Source of the DNA: Dactylonectria macrodidyma
Taxonomy: Eukaryota; Ascomycota; Sordariomycetes; Hypocreales; Nectriaceae
Length of the DNA stretch: 64,000 nt
Direction: 5' to 3'
Assembly: GCA_020744425.1 (NCBI GenBank)
Contig: JAGMUV010000009.1
Location: 1,178,001 to 1,242,000 of the forward strand
The notes under the pieces: model-generated
What the model saw: only the letters and a program-made list of their open reading frames with translations
What the model was told of the DNA's origin: nothing
Databases searched by the model: none
Translations under genes and position numbers: made by a program
In this document: piece after piece, positions 43,113 to 54,000 of the stretch
Layout: every line of letters begins with the position of its first letter
Numbering within the stretch: the first letter of the stretch is position 1

Positions 43113-45259
43113 ATGTCCAAGGGCCGTGTTTGTCTGTAAGTCGCAGCAATACACCGCCAATCCCCACCATCATACCCGTCAACTGACATCGCCTCTTGTA
43201 GCGCCTACTCTGGAGGTACGAGGGGAATTCCAAGACGCGCATTCATTATTTTGTATCTCCGTGACTCATTTGAGCCATAATCTGGACTCGAGCTCAAGCA
43301 GTTCGATTGGTCTCGAATGGCCTGGGAGAGACACCAATTGACTGCGACATGCTGCTCGTCACCCAATCTTCGGATGAGCTGAAAGCTAACTCTCAACTTT
43401 AAGGCCTGGATACTTCCACTATCCTAAAATATCTCATCCTCGAGGTAAGACCCATTTATCATTGAGTACATCCCCAGAACCTATTGCTTTCTCACCTGGT
43501 CCATTAAACACACCCGACAAAGCGTGCAACGACTGAGATTTGCTAACAGAGAGTTTTGACAACAGGGATATTCCGTCGTCGTACGTCACCAGCACTCTCG
43601 CTTTTCCCACACCCCCTGAAGTGTGGGCGACTAACACAAAGACAGTGCTTTCTGGCTGATGTTGGCCAAGAAGAGGACTTTGCCACGGTCGAGAAGAAGG
43701 CTCTCGCCTTGGGCGCAGAGCGGATGGTGATTGAAGACCTGCAGCGCGAGTTCGTCGAGCAGCTCGTCTTCCGAGCCATCCAGTGTAACGCCATCTACGA
43801 GGACCGCTACTTACTCGGCACGTCGCTTGCTCGACCTGTCATCGCCCGGGCTCAAGTCCGGGCTGCTCAGAAGTACAAGTGCGATTTTCTCAGTCATGGC
43901 TGCACCGGCAAAGGCGTGAGTAATTCAAGCGATTGACAACCTTCGGATTGATCCGTGCTAACTTATGTCTATAGAATGAGTAAGATTCCTCCACAAAAGA
44001 CGTGGCAGGCTTGCCTACAGGTGTATGTAGAAGCTAATAGTGTCACAACAGTCAAATCCGATTTGAGCTTGCCTTCAAAGCTTGCGATCCCTCCATCAAG
44101 GTCATTGTTCCCTGGCGAATGCCCGATTTCATCCAAAAATTCCAGTTAGTCTCCAATCCTGTTGTCCTGCCTATGAGGATCAAGCACTGACTTAGTTACC
44201 ACAGGGGCCGAGCAGACCTTCTAAAATTCGCTGCCGAAAACAACATCCCTGTCTCTTCCACTCCAAAGGCTCCATGGAGCATGGACGACAACATTGTGCA
44301 TTGCTCCTACGAAGCCGGTGTCCTAGTGCGTAATTCAAACCCTGCTGCATTCAAATCCACCGAACTTCTAGAGGAATCCCCGACTCAAGAGACGGGAGAT
44401 CTCCACATTATCAAATATCACGATGCTGGAGAACGAAGCCATAGCTAACCTAACAACTGCAGGAGGACCCTGATCACACCCCACCCGCTGCACTGTGGAC
44501 GCGAACTATCGACCCCGTGGATGCCCCTAATACACCCTATGAGTTCACGATTCATTTCGAAAAGGGCATTCCTGTCAAAGTCGTGACTCCCGAGCAGGAG
44601 GTTACGGACTCGCTCAAGTTGTTCAAGCTTTTGAACAAAATTGGTCACGACCATGGAGTCGGACGAGTCGATATCGTCGAGAACAGGTTCATTGGCCTCA
44701 AGAGTCGAGGTAGGAGCCCTCATCTTTGTCTCATAGCTAGCTGCTAACCCGAAGCAGGTTGCTACGACAGCCCTGGTATTACCATCGCGTAAGTGCACGA
44801 CTATTCCATGGACATTCACATTTCCCAGGCCCCCACAACTTGGATATCTACTTACGAGCTTATCTCTGCAGTCGCCTAGCTCATCTCGATCTCGAGGGTC
44901 TAGTCATGGACTCCAAGGTCCGAAAGCTTCGCGATCAATTCATCACTGTCGAGTGGTCGCACTGCCTTTACAATGGCATGTACTTCAGCCCCGAGCGCGA
45001 GTTCCTCGAAAACTCCATCGTCTTCTCGCAGCAAAAAGTCACCGGCCAAGTTCGAATGATGGTGTACAAGGGCACTGCTTCTGTTCTCGGACGGAAAAGC
45101 GACGCCAGCAACCTGTATTCGGAGGAGCAGGCTTCCATGGACTCACTCGACGGGTTCTCGCCGATGGATACGACTGGGTTCATCGCCATCCAGTCCATTC
45201 GACTCGAAAAATACGGCATGCAGAAGATCAAGGATGGCCAGCCTCTGTGCGAGGCTTGA
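43113..45259 (+). CDS. ARG1: Argininosuccinate synthase
   Basis: Joins citrulline and aspartate with ATP to argininosuccinate, the penultimate step of arginine synthesis, in the cytosol. Eleven exons: 43113-43135, 43202-43215, 43404-43444, 43566-43580, 43646-43915, 43976-43980, 44052-44144, 44205-44325, 44463-44709, 44758-44788 and 44872-45259 (415 aa, normal length). All junctions keep frame. The ATP PP-loop AYSGGLDTS is assembled from exons 1-3. Further hallmarks: [36 protein letters not shown] (rebuilt around a 5-nt exon), [39 protein letters not shown] and [16 protein letters not shown]. Exons 2, 4 and 6 are 14, 15 and 5 nt. The gene is convergent with SmD2. Gcn4/CPC1-like sites occur upstream and in intron 2 (TGACTCA at 43262-43268). 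Confidence 0.96.
43976..43980 (+). other. 5-nt microexon of argininosuccinate synthase
   Basis: The bases AATGA sit between a CTATAG acceptor (branch GCTAAC upstream) and a GTAAGA donor. They code Asn and the first two bases of Asp in GKGNDQIRF. Without them, the conserved ND of the family signature is lost and the frame shifts. Confidence 0.85.
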
Positions 45260-45706
45260 ATTATGCCGACGAATCATTCAGCGGCGGGATGCAGGGTTGT
45301 GCAACCGTGTAGCCATACTTTGAGTGTAATATGTAGGAATATGAAAGTCCCAGATTCATCTTCTCAAGACCACAGCAACCTTATCTGCATGTAACCGTTA
45401 AGTATGCCGGTGGTCAATGTGGTGCGCGGAATTTCAGTATCACGTAAACTAGAGGAAGAACGAAGCCAGGTCGTCAGAGTTTGATGCTTCAAATGGTGAT
45501 GAAATTAGGTCTATTTTGTGAAGGCGCTCGATCTCCCAGTCTAACATCAACAGAGGAATCGATGGTTGTGTTATTCGAGGCCCATGATGCAAAGGTTTTG
45601 GTCGCACCGCAACCGCAGCATTCTTTTCTCCTTCCAGCCCAAAGCCTACACGTCAAAGGCAGTTTCCAAATTTGCATATATTTCCAGCTTCAAAACCGCC
45701 CTTAGC
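45260..45706. other. Convergent intergenic
   Basis: The 3' flanks of argininosuccinate synthase and SmD2. Nothing else seen. Confidence 0.6.
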
Positions 45707-46549
45707 TTAGCTCAAAAGCACAAGAATAACGCTATCGCCCCGGAGGAACCTGTAAGTCGTTAGAGACTGGCCATTGCATAGTTGTGCGCGTGAAATGGTT
45801 GGGCGTACATCTTGCTCACGAATCGGTCCTTGTTGACGGGTCGGCCAGGCTTGCCGTCGGAATTTCGGTGCGTCTCAGTCCACATCTCCTTCTAGAATGG
45901 TTGTCAGTATCGCGTCATGTGGTTTCAGGTAAGAGGACAAGGGTCTGAGAATCATGTCGGTTCCACTGGTAGCATGAAATTCCGGCTAGGCAAGGGAATG
46001 CCGCAAGATGTGTGAGGACTTACAACGTTCTCTAGGACCCTAAACAGAACACTGTCAGCATGCATGAAAAGGGAGCGCCGAGCGATGAGTTGTGTGTTCT
46101 GGTACTCACATATTGCAATGGCGGTCGAAAGCCTTGACACGGGCGAGCCTGTAAGGTTGTTAGTATTCAGCTTGCGTCTTCGGACTCCGATAGTGGCGTA
46201 CAGTTTGCGGTTTGATCGAATGCTGATCAGGACTTGTGCATGAGTCCTGACAGCCGTTTGGAGGATGGACAGCGGGCCGTTAGTGAACTCCCATTGTTCC
46301 TAGAAGTCGGGTCAGCATGACTCGGGTCTGACACTTTGAAGAATGATGTATCTTACAAGCTGCGCGAGCTCGTACTCGCTGCGTGTCAATCATCATCAGT
46401 ATCTGATCTCATCATGACTTTTCGGTGAGCAGGGAATAACCTACGTGCAGTCTTGACGCGGCTTCGAGAGCAGTTCTCTGGATGCTGTTCAGTAAATCAT
46501 TCCGGATAGAGGGACAGTATCGAGCTTACTGGGTGTTTACGTCAGTCAT
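45707..46549 (-). CDS. SMD2: Small nuclear ribonucleoprotein Sm D2
   Basis: A core spliceosomal Sm-ring subunit. Eight exons: 46549-46530, 46475-46445, 46374-46357, 46299-46202, 46148-46110, 46039-46024, 45891-45809 and 45749-45707 (115 aa). The frame is kept throughout. The Sm1 motif comes from exon 4 onwards (FTNGPLSILQTAVRTHAQVL, then SNRKLLARVKAFDRHCNMVL) and is followed by ENVKEMWTE. The Sm2 motif, SKMFLRGDSVILVL, is completed only by the last 43-nt exon; reading through its intron would replace it with an unrelated tail. Exons 3 and 6 are 18 and 16 nt. The exon 2 acceptor is ambiguous: 46484 and 46475 both keep frame and differ by three codons. The exon 3 acceptor at 46375 follows an earlier, out-of-frame AG at 46379. 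The N-terminal 20 residues are the least certain part. Confidence 0.88.
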
Positions 46550-47061
46550 TTTGCCTGTCAGTGATGGAGGCGTTTCGAAGTCGTCGCGTGTGGTGAGGCA
46601 ATCTGTTTTGGTTTATTCTGGAATTGCAGCGTCGCGAACAGGCTTCACTCACGTGACACTACATTTTCGGTCGGGATCGGTAGAACTATTCTCCGTAATG
46701 GACTCCTCGGTGAGACCTGGGCCTCACCCAAGACCCCACCTAATCCGCTTTGCTCACCTCGGCTCACCTTGACTGAGCACCCCCTACCCTACATTTCTAT
46801 CTACACTGTCCTTTGTCTCTATTCTACGAAAGGCCATCATGGATTCGTAGCTTTGTTGATCACAGAGAACCCCTGGAAACTAGTGGCCTTTCGCAGTGTC
46901 AGTTTTTTTTGAGCCATCAGGTTTGAGCTATCGTTCGTAGAACAGCTATGATCCAGAGCAGGTACCTTCCTAGACGGCCTCTTGCATACACCCAATGCTG
47001 TAATCTTGCACCGGCTCCCTGCATTGATTTTCAGCTCTCTTCTTTCACACAACACAAATAA
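46550..47061. other. Intergenic upstream of SmD2
   Basis: The SmD2 promoter side, and the 5' flank of the relic that follows. I looked for the missing N-terminal exons of that relic here and found none. Confidence 0.5.
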
Positions 47062-47865
47062 GAATTGACTTTAACACAACAACATGCACGCCTGCTCTTG
47101 CGGCCGCTCGTTCAGGTCGCCGGAGGCAAGGGACCAGCATCGGAGGGACCTGGCATCGCAAGGATGATGACCGGCTCTTCTAACACCGGATATGGTCACA
47201 ACTTTGAGACGGCATTCACTACACCCGCTCCAGGATTGGGAGAAAGCACGAGTCATAATCGGATTTTGGAGTACAAGCTCGGAGACTTGAACTGTGTCGT
47301 GCAGTTTGAGGTCGATGTTGGCTATCGTGGCGAACCCGAAAACTCCAATAATAGGATTGAGACATCCGACCTACCGCTCTCTCAAATCCAAGCGCTGACT
47401 CTCCAACACAACCAACAACCGAACGTTACATCTGCGATGTGTAAAGATTCGTACATGCCCCAGTCCATGACTGCCGAGCTGAAGACGGGATCTCAGAACT
47501 TGAAGACATGCCTCCCGCAGTTGTGGTTTGGGCGAACGCCGTGGCTAATTCGTGGGAAACACAAGGGAGGATTGTTCCACCATGTCGAAATCACGAATTT
47601 GGCAAGCGAGTTTAGCAGCTGGGAGATGGAGAATCAAGACTCGTTGCAAAAGCTCGTCACTGTGCTGTCGCGACTGAGGGAGGGAATCAAGCTGCATGGA
47701 GACAGAAACTGTGTTGCGATCATTGAGCAAGGTGTTGAACCGAGGTCGATCAAAATATTCCCATCGACCAAAGCAAGGCAAGTTCTCGTTAGGAAGGAGT
47801 TGAATAAGTTTTGGACAGGCAAGAAAACAGCCCCGGTCCCGAAGCATCATTGTCTTGATGAGTAG
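47062..47865 (+). pseudogene. 5'-truncated member of a conserved fungal family
   Basis: The frame is open from a stop at 47059-47061 to TAG at 47865. The first ATG is at 47164, giving 233 aa. The segments GYGHNFETAFTTP, GDLNCVVQFEVD, LPQLWFGRTPWLI and PRSIKIFPSTKARQVL belong to a fungal protein family that databases often mislabel as geranylgeranyl pyrophosphate synthetase. That family normally has over 100 further residues at the N-terminus. I see no upstream exon that could supply them. So this is either a truncated relic or a short variant using ATG 47164. Its true function is unknown. Confidence 0.5.
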
Positions 47866-48501
47866 AGCAGGAAGACATTTGCGTTCCCAAAACTTGCCCA
47901 TAGCTGTGCTACTCGCACTCCTGAGCCTTTTCACTACACACAATCTTGAGAACTCGACTCTATTTGGTACGATAATAGAGAGTTCTGCTACTAAGCGGAC
48001 GAGTGCTGATGGTGTTCGCCCAGTTCACATCCCCGGACACCTCCACGATTACAAGGCGCGGGTGAGTAGGTGCGTACGCAGCGTCTGGTGCAGCGCTCCC
48101 GATCGTATAACGAGCGTAAGTTCCATCATCCGAATTGACTAATTGTTGTCAAAGTAAGCTTGAATCCTGGCCCTATGGATATGACTACAGCTTTTAATCT
48201 TAGTTATCTTTGGACCTCAAGTTGCGTGCCTCGCTAACTCAGCGATCTCTTCCAAGTCTAGGGAACTTGTATGAACATAAATATGCGTATTTTCTTTATT
48301 GAAGAACCTTTGTTATCTGGAATAGATCGCCTGGGTGAAATTATACTCTGTCAGATGAGTCTAAGTGGTGGAAGGTGTGTTACAATCTATAGGTCACTAT
48401 GGTGACGATCTCCACACCTCCAAATCGGCTACACACTACCACTCATATCTAACTGCACAGGAATCCAACACCTCAGTCTCTAAGCCATAGGCCAAAACCC
48501 C
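47866..48501. other. Intergenic, gene graveyard segment
   Basis: No frame with recognisable content. Confidence 0.5.
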
Positions 48502-48756
48502 CTACCGGTTTCTCCATTGTACAACGGCCCTCGCGGACTTCTTGACACTGCAATATGCTGCTGCGACAAGGCGTAGAGAGATCTCCGTCTGGAGTTGAAG
48601 TGCTCCGAGGAGGTTATTAGTGACTTCCTCCAAACACCGAATCCTATGTCCCTGGACTTTCAATAAACTATCCTTGCCTTCCTCTGAACTCCCGTACATA
48701 CCCAACGTCTTGGTATGTTGCTCGCCACACACCAGGAGGGCAGTGTTCTCTACCAT
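48502..48756 (-). CDS. Short hypothetical protein (doubtful)
   Basis: An ATG-initiated frame of 84 aa with a helix-prone, charged segment (RIRCLEEVTNNLLGALQLQTE). No family recognised. It may be a 3' remnant of the neighbouring relic at 48858-49475, on the same strand 100 bp upstream. Confidence 0.25.
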   Translation of the reverse strand: MVENTALLVCGEQHTKTLGMYGSSEEGKDSLLKVQGHRIRCLEEVTNNLLGALQLQTEISLRLVAAAYCSVKKSARAVVQWRNR

Positions 48757-48857
48757 TCGCTGGGTGTTGTGTTCGGAACATCTTACATTCGACTCTTAAC
48801 TTTAGCCACTGGAGTGACATTGGTGTCAGCCGACTTGAGCGATTCGTGGTGGTCCAG

Positions 48858-49475
48858 CTAATTTAGTTTGAGCTTTCTCTTCAGAGCTTTCTTATGGCTC
48901 AAGAGGGTGCTTCTGGAGCTGATGACTCGATTGGTGATCCTCGTTAAAGTATCCCAGCTGTTGTCTAACACATTCGTGCTGTTGGCGATGGCGCTGCGGG
49001 TGACTTCTAACTCAACAGCATCGAACGCTTCCTCGCTAGCTACGAGCTCCTTTCGGGCTTGGGCGATCTTCACAATGGCCATGACGAGGGGTTTCATTTG
49101 TGGCTTCTTGATGCTGAGCCAGACGGCGTTCTCAGGCGTGGCCTGATCGCACCTTCAGATAATGTTCATGGCCTGAGCGCGGAGTTCGAAATGGGCCTTC
49201 GTTGCGACACTGGGCAAGCGCTTTCGGTTGGTTTTCCAGTTTATGGGGGGCATGGCGCCGCCGGTTGCCCAAGTCTCATACTGCGTAACCTCTCGGGGTG
49301 TCATGGCGAGGCGCGCGATTTCTAGGGGATCATGCAAAGGTCGCTTCTCGGGAGGGTGACCAGCGTGAACGGCGAGACTGTCACCTCCACAGATGACTTC
49401 GGCAAAGGCTTTCAGCTTAGCCTCGATCTCAACAAGGTTATCGGAAACCGTTGGGAGAGGAATTATCTGCACCAT
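48858..49475 (-). pseudogene. Unknown gene interrupted by an in-frame TGA
   Basis: Starts at ATG 49475 (MVQIIPLPTVSDNLVEIEAK). It reads 106 codons to TGA at 49157-49155, then continues in the same frame for 99 codons to a stop at 48858. The second part (TPENAVWLSIKKPQMKPLVM; ARKELVASEEAFDAVELEVT) is clearly coding-like and starts in the frame that the first part leaves. No intron of workable length removes the stop with frame kept. A CGA-to-TGA change would explain it. Family not recognised; the helical, charged C-terminal half resembles a coiled coil. Confidence 0.5.
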
Positions 49476-50785
49476 CTGGTCTCCGGGAAGTGAATAGTTG
49501 ATCGATGTATCGACGGGCTCAACAAGGTTATAAAAGTCATAGCCATCTGGCTCGACAGGTTTTGTGGCTATGGTTGCGACGTGGAAAATTGCTGTACCTA
49601 TTGAGGGGTATTTTGAATGGACTGAGAGTGTTCACTTTGCGTCGTTTTAGTTGTTCTGATGTTGTTGCAAAGATGAGGTGGGCAGCTATGATGTGTTGAA
49701 GGTTGTTAGAAGTTGTGGTGGCTGTAGATGTATGAAAGATGGGGGTGGTCAGTTGCTTTCTCTCTAGGGGCGACGCAGCCTTTATAGAAACGTGCGATGA
49801 GGTCTTGGGCCCACGGGCTATGTCACCGATGAAAGGTGAAGCAAGTCAAGTTGTCTGGGAACTTGGATATGCTTGAACGCCCCATGGCTGGAATAGCAGG
49901 CTGATATGTTCAAATATCGACTTGCACTGTTCCTACTTGATTGCTCTCCGCTCCATCAAAGGCAGATGATTGCACTGTTTTCCTTCTCGCCTACTGTGTT
50001 CAGTAGTAGCTGGTTTGATTTGAGCCTGTTCTTAGTTTCTTGCGCCTTGAGGAAAACATAAGTGTTTCACTTATCTACCGTCATGGCGGGTACGCCCAGT
50101 CATAAAACACTACGGACACTGAAACGATACCCGTTAATGGCGTTGGGGTTCTGTCTACTGCCGGCCGCATTGTTGAGGCATAAGACATTGCCACATAGCA
50201 ACCGAGCAGCATATCTCAAACTTTGAAGTTCCTGACTAGACGCAACATATGGTGATTAGGGGTGATGGATATTCCGACCTAGCTTATGGCGCCATATACG
50301 GTTCGAGCTATGATAGCATCTCAAGTCGCGCTCTAACCAGCTTTCAAGTATCAGATGAAGACTTGCTTGGAATTTGTGATCTAAAAGAGTATATCAGACA
50401 TGCCGATAGTAGAAGACTCCTAGCTATATACAATGTGATGCTTTATCTATGTATGAAATCCTTGAAGGCGTGTACTGTGTGAGGGTGAATGGAGGAAAGA
50501 CTCAGGTTGAGCAAGAATCCCATTAATCTGTTATCTGTTAAATAGAACTATAATTCCTGTTCATTCAGTGTGTTACCATGCTTTTTTCATCCACCTGCTG
50601 ATCTGGTCTCGGGCTTCGGTCTTTGTTAGGCGTTGAGCGCTCAAGCCCCATTCACCATTGAAACAGCTGATATTCTGACTAGACCGACTGGTTATTTACG
50701 TAATCTACTGAAATGCCAGGATTTTCTTCCTAATTCTTCTATATCTAATATAACACTAATTTGATGTAGAAACAATTCTCCATAG
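49476..50785. other. Intergenic, 1.3 kb
   Basis: Upstream of the interrupted gene and downstream of the TPR-like relic. Nothing recognised. Confidence 0.5.
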
Positions 50786-51574
50786 TTACTCTACAGAGAC
50801 CGGACCAAAGGCGGTACTCCAAATACGGGCCTCTTCACTCATCCCACACCTATTCAACAGCTCCACCAACTTGTCATGGATATGCTCCAGCGACACATCC
50901 GGGCCCCAGCAGATGCCACCATATATCCGCGCTTGTTTAAGCCATGCTATTGCCATCTCTAAGTTCCCGTTGTGCTCGTATATTTTTGCAATATCTTCCA
51001 TCGTCCATACTGCGCACTAATCATGGCATTGAGGATCTGGGTTAGGCCTCATAGACTCATGGAAATGTTCGTCCACGATGCCGAAGCAGACATCCAGGGC
51101 CGACAACCAATCCCCTTGGTCCATGTAAATGTGCTCCAGTAACCGAGCCATTTTCCGTTCCTGAAGCGAGCCTGGACCAAGTACCGTCTTAATATCGACC
51201 AAGGTCTTATTGCATACGCGTAATGCCTCATCGTAGTCACAGTTGCGGCGTAGTAAAGCAATAAGACGCCTCTGAGCGAGCACCCTCAACTCGTTGATTG
51301 GGTCGAGGCTGATGCACAGGCGATCCAAGATACATGTAAGCACTCTTAGTGACCAGTCTTCGCTATCCATGCCTTCATGAAGCCTAGAAAGGACAACCAT
51401 TATAGGGCTCTGCCGAGGCAACTGCTGCATCGCCAAAGCATGTAGATATCGGAGTAAGGTTTTGCGGACCTCAGGGTTGGCGGAAGTATTGATTGGTGAT
51501 AATATGCTTAGAATCTCAATCAATGCTGTAGATGATCCTTTCGTGAAGATGTCGTAAGAGTTGATGGCGGTCGA
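50786..51574 (-). pseudogene. Relic of a TPR-repeat protein with a nonsense codon and no start
   Basis: The frame is open from a stop at 51577-51575, has no ATG near its beginning, and runs 185 codons to TAG at 51019-51017. It continues in the same frame (TMEDIAKIYEHNGNLEMAIAWLKQA...) to a stop at 50786. Helix pairs such as AQRRLIALLRRNCDYDEALRVCNKTL and LEHIYMDQGDWLSALDVCFG look like tetratricopeptide repeats, of the kind at the C-terminus of fungal Clr5-domain proteins. A further short open piece at about 51594-51700 (ending LQAVVESLKAEDG) may be another remnant. I read this as a degraded 3' part of a larger gene. Confidence 0.6.
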
Positions 51575-51700
51575 TTATCGAGGTACTTCAACCGTCCTCT
51601 GCCTTCAAGGATTCGACTACAGCCTGTAGGTCTGCTTCGTTACCCTTGAACCCCTGCGAAGCCCCTTTCGCCTTGTCACGGTACGTGAAAGCACCTCAAC

Positions 51701-52491
51701 GTCTGGAGTAAGCCACTTAACTCTAGGGCTATGTCTTAAGATTCTTAGGAGCTAGAAAACGTAGTAAACGGCGTAGAGCCTTGCTTCCGTTTGCATCTCT
51801 AAGGCTATTTATAAGCAAGTAGCATGCGGTGTGTATTATATCCACGATCTACTGCTGTTGCCTTGGGTTTGGGTTTTAGGCCCTCCACACTGTTGTTCGT
51901 ACTGTTTTTTCCTTGGGGGGGGAGGGTTTCTTTTTTACTATCTTGTCTCTGGCACCCCTCCAGGTGTCTGCTGCCGAGGACGCTGACCCCATCTCCGCGA
52001 TCTATAGCAAGTTGACTGCAGATCAGATAAACGAATTTTAATCACACCGATCCATAACCTGCTGGAAGAACATCACCATTAATGCACACACGGGGCGCTA
52101 TCGCACTTCTTCATTGACCTGCTAGTTGGTAGGTGCTTAGACCTCAGCCTTTGTTAGGCGTGGAGCGCTGTGTTTCATTGTTCCACACTCAACTAATAAT
52201 GATTCACACTCACAAGAACTGCCTGTGTGTACCCAAAAGAACAAAGAAAAGTTCGTCTTGTTCCATCATTTTTTATAAGGCACGAGCTTCCCGGAGCTTC
52301 TATAAAATAACTGAACCTTGCCCTTCTCAGCAGCAGCGCGACGTCGGCATCAACAACGCACCATCGCCACCAACACCATCGACGTTTTATTCTGTCTTTG
52401 CATATCGCCCCATCCTTCTTATAACTCCCCTTGGAATTTTCCCCTCATCCTATTCACCCGCCCCCGCCCCCCAAAAAGATCAATAGCCAAA
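51701..52491. other. Intergenic upstream of F-box gene
   Basis: The 5' flank of the F-box gene, with C-rich tracts just before its start (52440-52473). An open frame runs 58 codons upstream of the chosen ATG but begins with TTG. Nothing else seen. Confidence 0.5.
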
Positions 52492-54000
52492 ATGGCTGCG
52501 CCTAGCTTGTCAACAATACCTCCCGAGGTTGTTCACCACATATGCTCGCACATGGAAGCCTCATCACTCTCCCGAACTCGACTTGTCAACCACTATCTCG
52601 GCAACGTTGCTACATCATGGCTCTTTTGGAAAGTCGAAATTAACACAAATAGTTATAGGCAATGCCTAGCCTTCACCAAAATTGCCCAGTCTGCAAAACT
52701 CAGTCCGTTAGTACGCCAAGTTGTCTGCACGACCTGCGTACCAATGAGCATGTCTGATTTCCCTCACCTGGATGACGGCTTCTACGCCGAGCTGCGAAAT
52801 TTGCGTCGTCTAGATGTGTGCACAATTGCGAACATTATGTCTACATTGCCATTTATTGCTTGCTTTCGCAACTTGAGAAACCTCGAGGTGTCCTTCCGCG
52901 ATCTCCTTGAGCCAGAGGTACCTCCCCACGTCAATTTAGACAATATAAGCTTCGAATCAGGGTTTATCGAGCTCACTCTTCAGTGTCTTGCCGGCACTTG
53001 GTCACTCCAAAGACAGAAAGTCATCGATGAAGCCTTGTGGCAGGAAACTCACGCCGAGTACTCCTGCAGTCAGATCCTGCCATCAACGTCAGGACCAATC
53101 GCGCTCAAAGTTTTCAAGCTTAGGGAGATGAATGAGGAACTTGACCCCCGTGTGGCGGAATCGGCAGAATTCAAAACAATAATCGGGTCAGGCACCCTTG
53201 TGGACTTGAGCCTTCATAAAGAAAGGTACACCAGCATAGGCGGCCGAGGTCCCATTACAGCCTCATCCAGACATCAGATAGAGAGGTTCGAGCGTCTACC
53301 GAAAGTCTGGTTCATCCCAGATGTGGCAAAAAACCTCCAAGCGTTGAGTTTGACGTTCGGCCACAGCTGGGGATGGCATCCAAAGGTCAACTTGGAGACG
53401 ATTTCACCCTCGTTTCCGAACCTAAGAGACCTTACGCTAGGTAAATTCATCTTCAACCATGAGAGGCAGGCCGAGTGGATTGCATCTCTTGGAAAGAGCA
53501 ACAGATCTGGTGGCCTAGAACGACTGTGTCTTCATACCTGTCGGATCTTGTATGTTGCGACTCACGTCGGATACCCAAACGAAGAGAACATGATGGCCAT
53601 CCCGCCACCCCACGCAGCGGAACTTTGTACACACTTCCCGCTACGATGGTACACAGTTTTTGAAAAATGGCAGCAATCAATGCCAGCATTGACCTTGTTC
53701 CAACTCAACGACTGCACTGATGGAGAGGATTATATTTTAAACAGCGGACCAAGACCTAAGCGAGATATTTTAGGATACGCAACTTTCCGCCAAAACGATG
53801 AGACAAAGTATCATACGATTCCCAAAAATCACGTCGGTGTACCATATGGCGAAGCGGCCTTTGCTCTGCGTTTGGAACAACTCAAGACGAACCCCCCAAT
53901 ACCCGTCGGCCCTTGCGTGGTGAGAGACGAGCAAGCCACGACTCGATTTTGCTCCTTGGTCAAGTCGAGAAAAGAGTCTGCGATGGCACAGCAGAGATAA
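52492..54000 (+). CDS. F-box domain protein
   Basis: An intronless gene of 502 aa. The start ATG 52492 is in a good context (CCAAAATGG). The N-terminal F-box (LSTIPPEVVHHICSHMEASSLSRTRLVNHYLG) is followed by a region with leucine-rich, LRR-like spacing (ELRNLRRLDVCTIANIM; FRNLRNLEVSFRDLLE; SFPNLRDLTLGKFIF; LERLCLHTCRI). It probably acts as substrate receptor of an SCF ubiquitin ligase; the target is unknown. It is convergent with the Zn2Cys6 regulator, 339 bp away. Confidence 0.8.
   Translation: MAAPSLSTIPPEVVHHICSHMEASSLSRTRLVNHYLGNVATSWLFWKVEINTNSYRQCLAFTKIAQSAKLSPLVRQVVCTTCVPMSMSDFPHLDDGFYAELRNLRRLDVCTIANIMSTLPFIACFRNLRNLEVSFRDLLEPEVPPHVNLDNISFESGFIELTLQCLAGTWSLQRQKVIDEALWQETHAEYSCSQILPSTSGPIALKVFKLREMNEELDPRVAESAEFKTIIGSGTLVDLSLHKERYTSIGGRGPITASSRHQIERFERLPKVWFIPDVAKNLQALSLTFGHSWGWHPKVNLETISPSFPNLRDLTLGKFIFNHERQAEWIASLGKSNRSGGLERLCLHTCRILYVATHVGYPNEENMMAIPPPHAAELCTHFPLRWYTVFEKWQQSMPALTLFQLNDCTDGEDYILNSGPRPKRDILGYATFRQNDETKYHTIPKNHVGVPYGEAAFALRLEQLKTNPPIPVGPCVVRDEQATTRFCSLVKSRKESAMAQQR

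Noticed and set aside
49060..49160. Intron removing the TGA at 49155-49157
   Set aside because: The only nearby GT...AG pairs are far too short (about 10-11 nt) or shift the frame into further stops.
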